Source: an uncultured Bacilli bacterium | Lineage (GTDB): Bacteria > Bacillota_I > Bacilli_A > RF39 > UBA660 | Assembly (NCBI GenBank): GCA_910585915.1 | Contig: CAJUGF010000056.1 | Location: 1-7,480 of the forward strand | Length of the DNA: 7,480 nucleotides | Reading direction: 5' to 3' | Shown here: one piece after another, positions 5,781 to 7,480 of the stretch | Layout of the letters: each line of letters opens with the position of its first letter | Position numbering within the stretch: position 1 is the stretch's first letter | Notes under the pieces: model-generated | Databases searched by the model: none | Told to the model about the DNA's origin: nothing | What the model saw: the letters and a program-made list of their open reading frames with translations, nothing else | Position numbers and translations under genes: made by a program

Positions 5781-7480
5781 ATGTTTATTCCTTTAAAAAT
5801 CACTACAGATTACTCGCTATTAAAAAGTATGATTAAAGTAGAAGACTTGATTCCCTTCTTAAAAGAAAAGAAAATCCCTGCAGCTGCCATTTGCGATGAT
5901 AATCTATATGGTGTAATGGACTTTTATAATAGTTGTTTAGAAAATCAAATAAAACCAATTATTGGATTAACTTTGGTAATGAATGATTTAGAATATTATT
6001 GTTATGCCAAAAATTATCATGGCTATCAAAACTTATTAAAAATACATACCATAAAAGAAACCAGAGAAGTTACAAAAGAAGATTTAGTGTTGTATCATGA
6101 TGAATTAAAAATTATAATTCCTTATGAATGTAAAGAATTATATGACAATTTAAACAGTATCTTCAAAGAAATCTACATTGGTTATAGTTCTTATTATGAA
6201 AAGAATAATGCTCTTTTAATAACAGAAAAAATTGTTTATATAAAAAACTTAAAAGCATTATATGAAAAAGATGGAAAGTATTTAGATTTTTTAAAAATGA
6301 TTAAAGAAGGAACTACAAAGAGTGAAATAGAAGAAGGTAAGTACAAAAAAAATTACTTTTCTTTGGAAGATATTGAAGAAGAAGATATAAAAACAACGCA
6401 AAAATTCATCATCGATATTGACATCAAAATTCAAAAAAACACTCGCTTTATTCCGCATTTTGATCAAAAAATAAGTGATTCGATTGACTATCTGGTATCA
6501 TTAGCCAAAAAAGGATTATTAAAGCGCTTAAATAACAATCCAAAAGAAAACTATATAAAACGTTTGAAATATGAACTAACTGTGATTCAAAAAATGGGCT
6601 TTGTGGATTATTTTTTAATTGTTTATGATTATGTGCGTTATGCCAAGAAAAATGACATTCTAGTAGGACCAGGAAGAGGAAGTGCAGCGGGGTCTTTAGT
6701 ATCCTATGCATTAGGTATAACAGAAGTAGATCCAATAAAATATGATTTATTATTTGAACGATTTTTAAATCCAGATCGAATTACGATGCCGGATATTGAT
6801 ATTGATTTTGAATATACCAAAAGAGAAAAAGTTATTAAATATGTAAAAGAGAGATATGGTAAAGATGCTGTAGCAGGTATTATGACATTTGGAACGTTAG
6901 GAAGTAAATTGGTATTAAGAGACATAGGAAAATGTTTAGAGTTAGATCAAACACTCATTAATAAATTTGTAGGGAACATTGATCCTAAAAAAACGCTTAA
7001 TGAGAATTTAGAAAATCCACATATTAAACAAATAATACAGAATAATGAAACAATACAGCAATGGTACAAAATAAGTCAAAAAATAGAAGGGCTAAAACGC
7101 CATATATCAACTCATGCAGCAGGTGTCGTTATTTCAAGTACGCCGCTAGATAATGTGATTCCAATATGCTATAGTGGAGAAGAAATGTTAACTGGAGTGA
7201 CTATGAATTATTTAGAAGATTTAGGTCTTCTAAAAATGGATTTCTTAGCACTTAGAAATTTAACAATTATTCAAAATGTTATAGATTTAATCAAAAAAGA
7301 TACTGGAGAAAGTATCAAATTAAATCAGATAGATTTAAATGATAAAAACGTCTTGAAACTATTCGAAACTGCGGACACTACAGGAATATTTCAATTTGAA
7401 AGTGTTGGGATGATTCACTTTTTGGAAAAATTAAAACCTACATCATTTGATGATTTAGTAGCATCACTTGCTTTGTATCG
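5781..7480 (+). CDS. dnaE: DNA polymerase III subunit alpha (DnaE), 5' part only
   Basis: The first 566 codons are present; the gene runs off the right edge. It is a family C DNA polymerase, which extends primers with dNTPs. The order is a PHP domain (1-~200), then the palm with GPGRGSAAGSLVSYALGIT (from G296), PDIDIDF (337-343), STHAAGVVIS (H445) and LLKMDFLALRN (484-494). The three catalytic aspartates are D338, D340 and D487, matching D401, D403 and D555 of E. coli. The PHP metal site is lost: the usual HxHSEYS reads KITTDYS, and TDHGNxxG reads CDDNLYG, so proofreading or pyrophosphatase activity by this domain is not expected. Catalytic residues occur about 60 positions earlier than in E. 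coli, as in the short Firmicutes DnaE that works beside PolC. The ribosome site is GGGTGG (5771-5776). It has its own promoter, so it is probably separate from the chaperonin operon. Confidence 0.95.
   Translation, partial: MFIPLKITTDYSLLKSMIKVEDLIPFLKEKKIPAAAICDDNLYGVMDFYNSCLENQIKPIIGLTLVMNDLEYYCYAKNYHGYQNLLKIHTIKETREVTKEDLVLYHDELKIIIPYECKELYDNLNSIFKEIYIGYSSYYEKNNALLITEKIVYIKNLKALYEKDGKYLDFLKMIKEGTTKSEIEEGKYKKNYFSLEDIEEEDIKTTQKFIIDIDIKIQKNTRFIPHFDQKISDSIDYLVSLAKKGLLKRLNNNPKENYIKRLKYELTVIQKMGFVDYFLIVYDYVRYAKKNDILVGPGRGSAAGSLVSYALGITEVDPIKYDLLFERFLNPDRITMPDIDIDFEYTKREKVIKYVKERYGKDAVAGIMTFGTLGSKLVLRDIGKCLELDQTLINKFVGNIDPKKTLNENLENPHIKQIIQNNETIQQWYKISQKIEGLKRHISTHAAGVVISSTPLDNVIPICYSGEEMLTGVTMNYLEDLGLLKMDFLALRNLTIIQNVIDLIKKDTGESIKLNQIDLNDKNVLKLFETADTTGIFQFESVGMIHFLEKLKPTSFDDLVASLALY

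Noticed and set aside
6448..6925. Minus-strand open frames inside dnaE
   Set aside because: They lie opposite the most conserved part of the polymerase (GPGRGSAAG to PDIDID) and have no independent support.

Overview
The window is about 7.5 kb of very AT-rich DNA. It looks like a low-GC Bacillota chromosome, probably an uncultured gut lineage near the Bacilli/Mollicutes border. The signs are strong AGGAGG-type ribosome sites, sigma-A promoters, Lys/Ile/Asn-rich proteins, a short Firmicutes-type DnaE and a trimmed ribosomal protein L28. Tryptophan is written TGG and one gene ends in TGA, so the code appears to be standard rather than the Mycoplasma code. The placement is inferred from sequence style and family resemblance only.

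Left edge (1-300): a short minus-strand gene for ribosomal protein L28 (rpmB), with a clear promoter, a strong ribosome site and a terminator at the window edge. A second hairpin abuts its stop codon.

Membrane pair (354-1935): a divergent sigma-A promoter drives two hypothetical genes, closed by a good intrinsic terminator. Both products have a charged helical N-terminus, two membrane segments and a charged C-terminal tail. The second carries a repeated acidic LSF-EKIEL-LQEDI motif. I recognise neither family.

DNA-maintenance operon (1969-5608): a new promoter, with a LexA/SOS-like palindrome over its -35 element, precedes three translationally overlapping genes. The first is a radical SAM protein with a C-terminal helix-hairpin-helix, of the 'putative DNA modification/repair radical SAM' type. 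The second is its usual partner, a DUF4130-type 'probable DNA metabolism protein'. The third is a strongly divergent group I chaperonin (GroEL-like). It keeps the ATP-site residues but has lost the conserved apical APGFG segment and the Gly-Met tail. No groES is present in the window. A weak terminator follows.

Right edge (5749-7480): an extended -10 promoter and the first 566 codons of dnaE, the replicative or repair DNA polymerase III alpha subunit. All three catalytic aspartates are present but the PHP domain is metal-site-degenerate. The gene runs off the window.

The most interesting element is the apparently SOS-controlled operon that locks an atypical chaperonin to an uncharacterised radical SAM/DUF4130 DNA-processing pair. 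The membrane coiled-coil pair is the second candidate for something undescribed.
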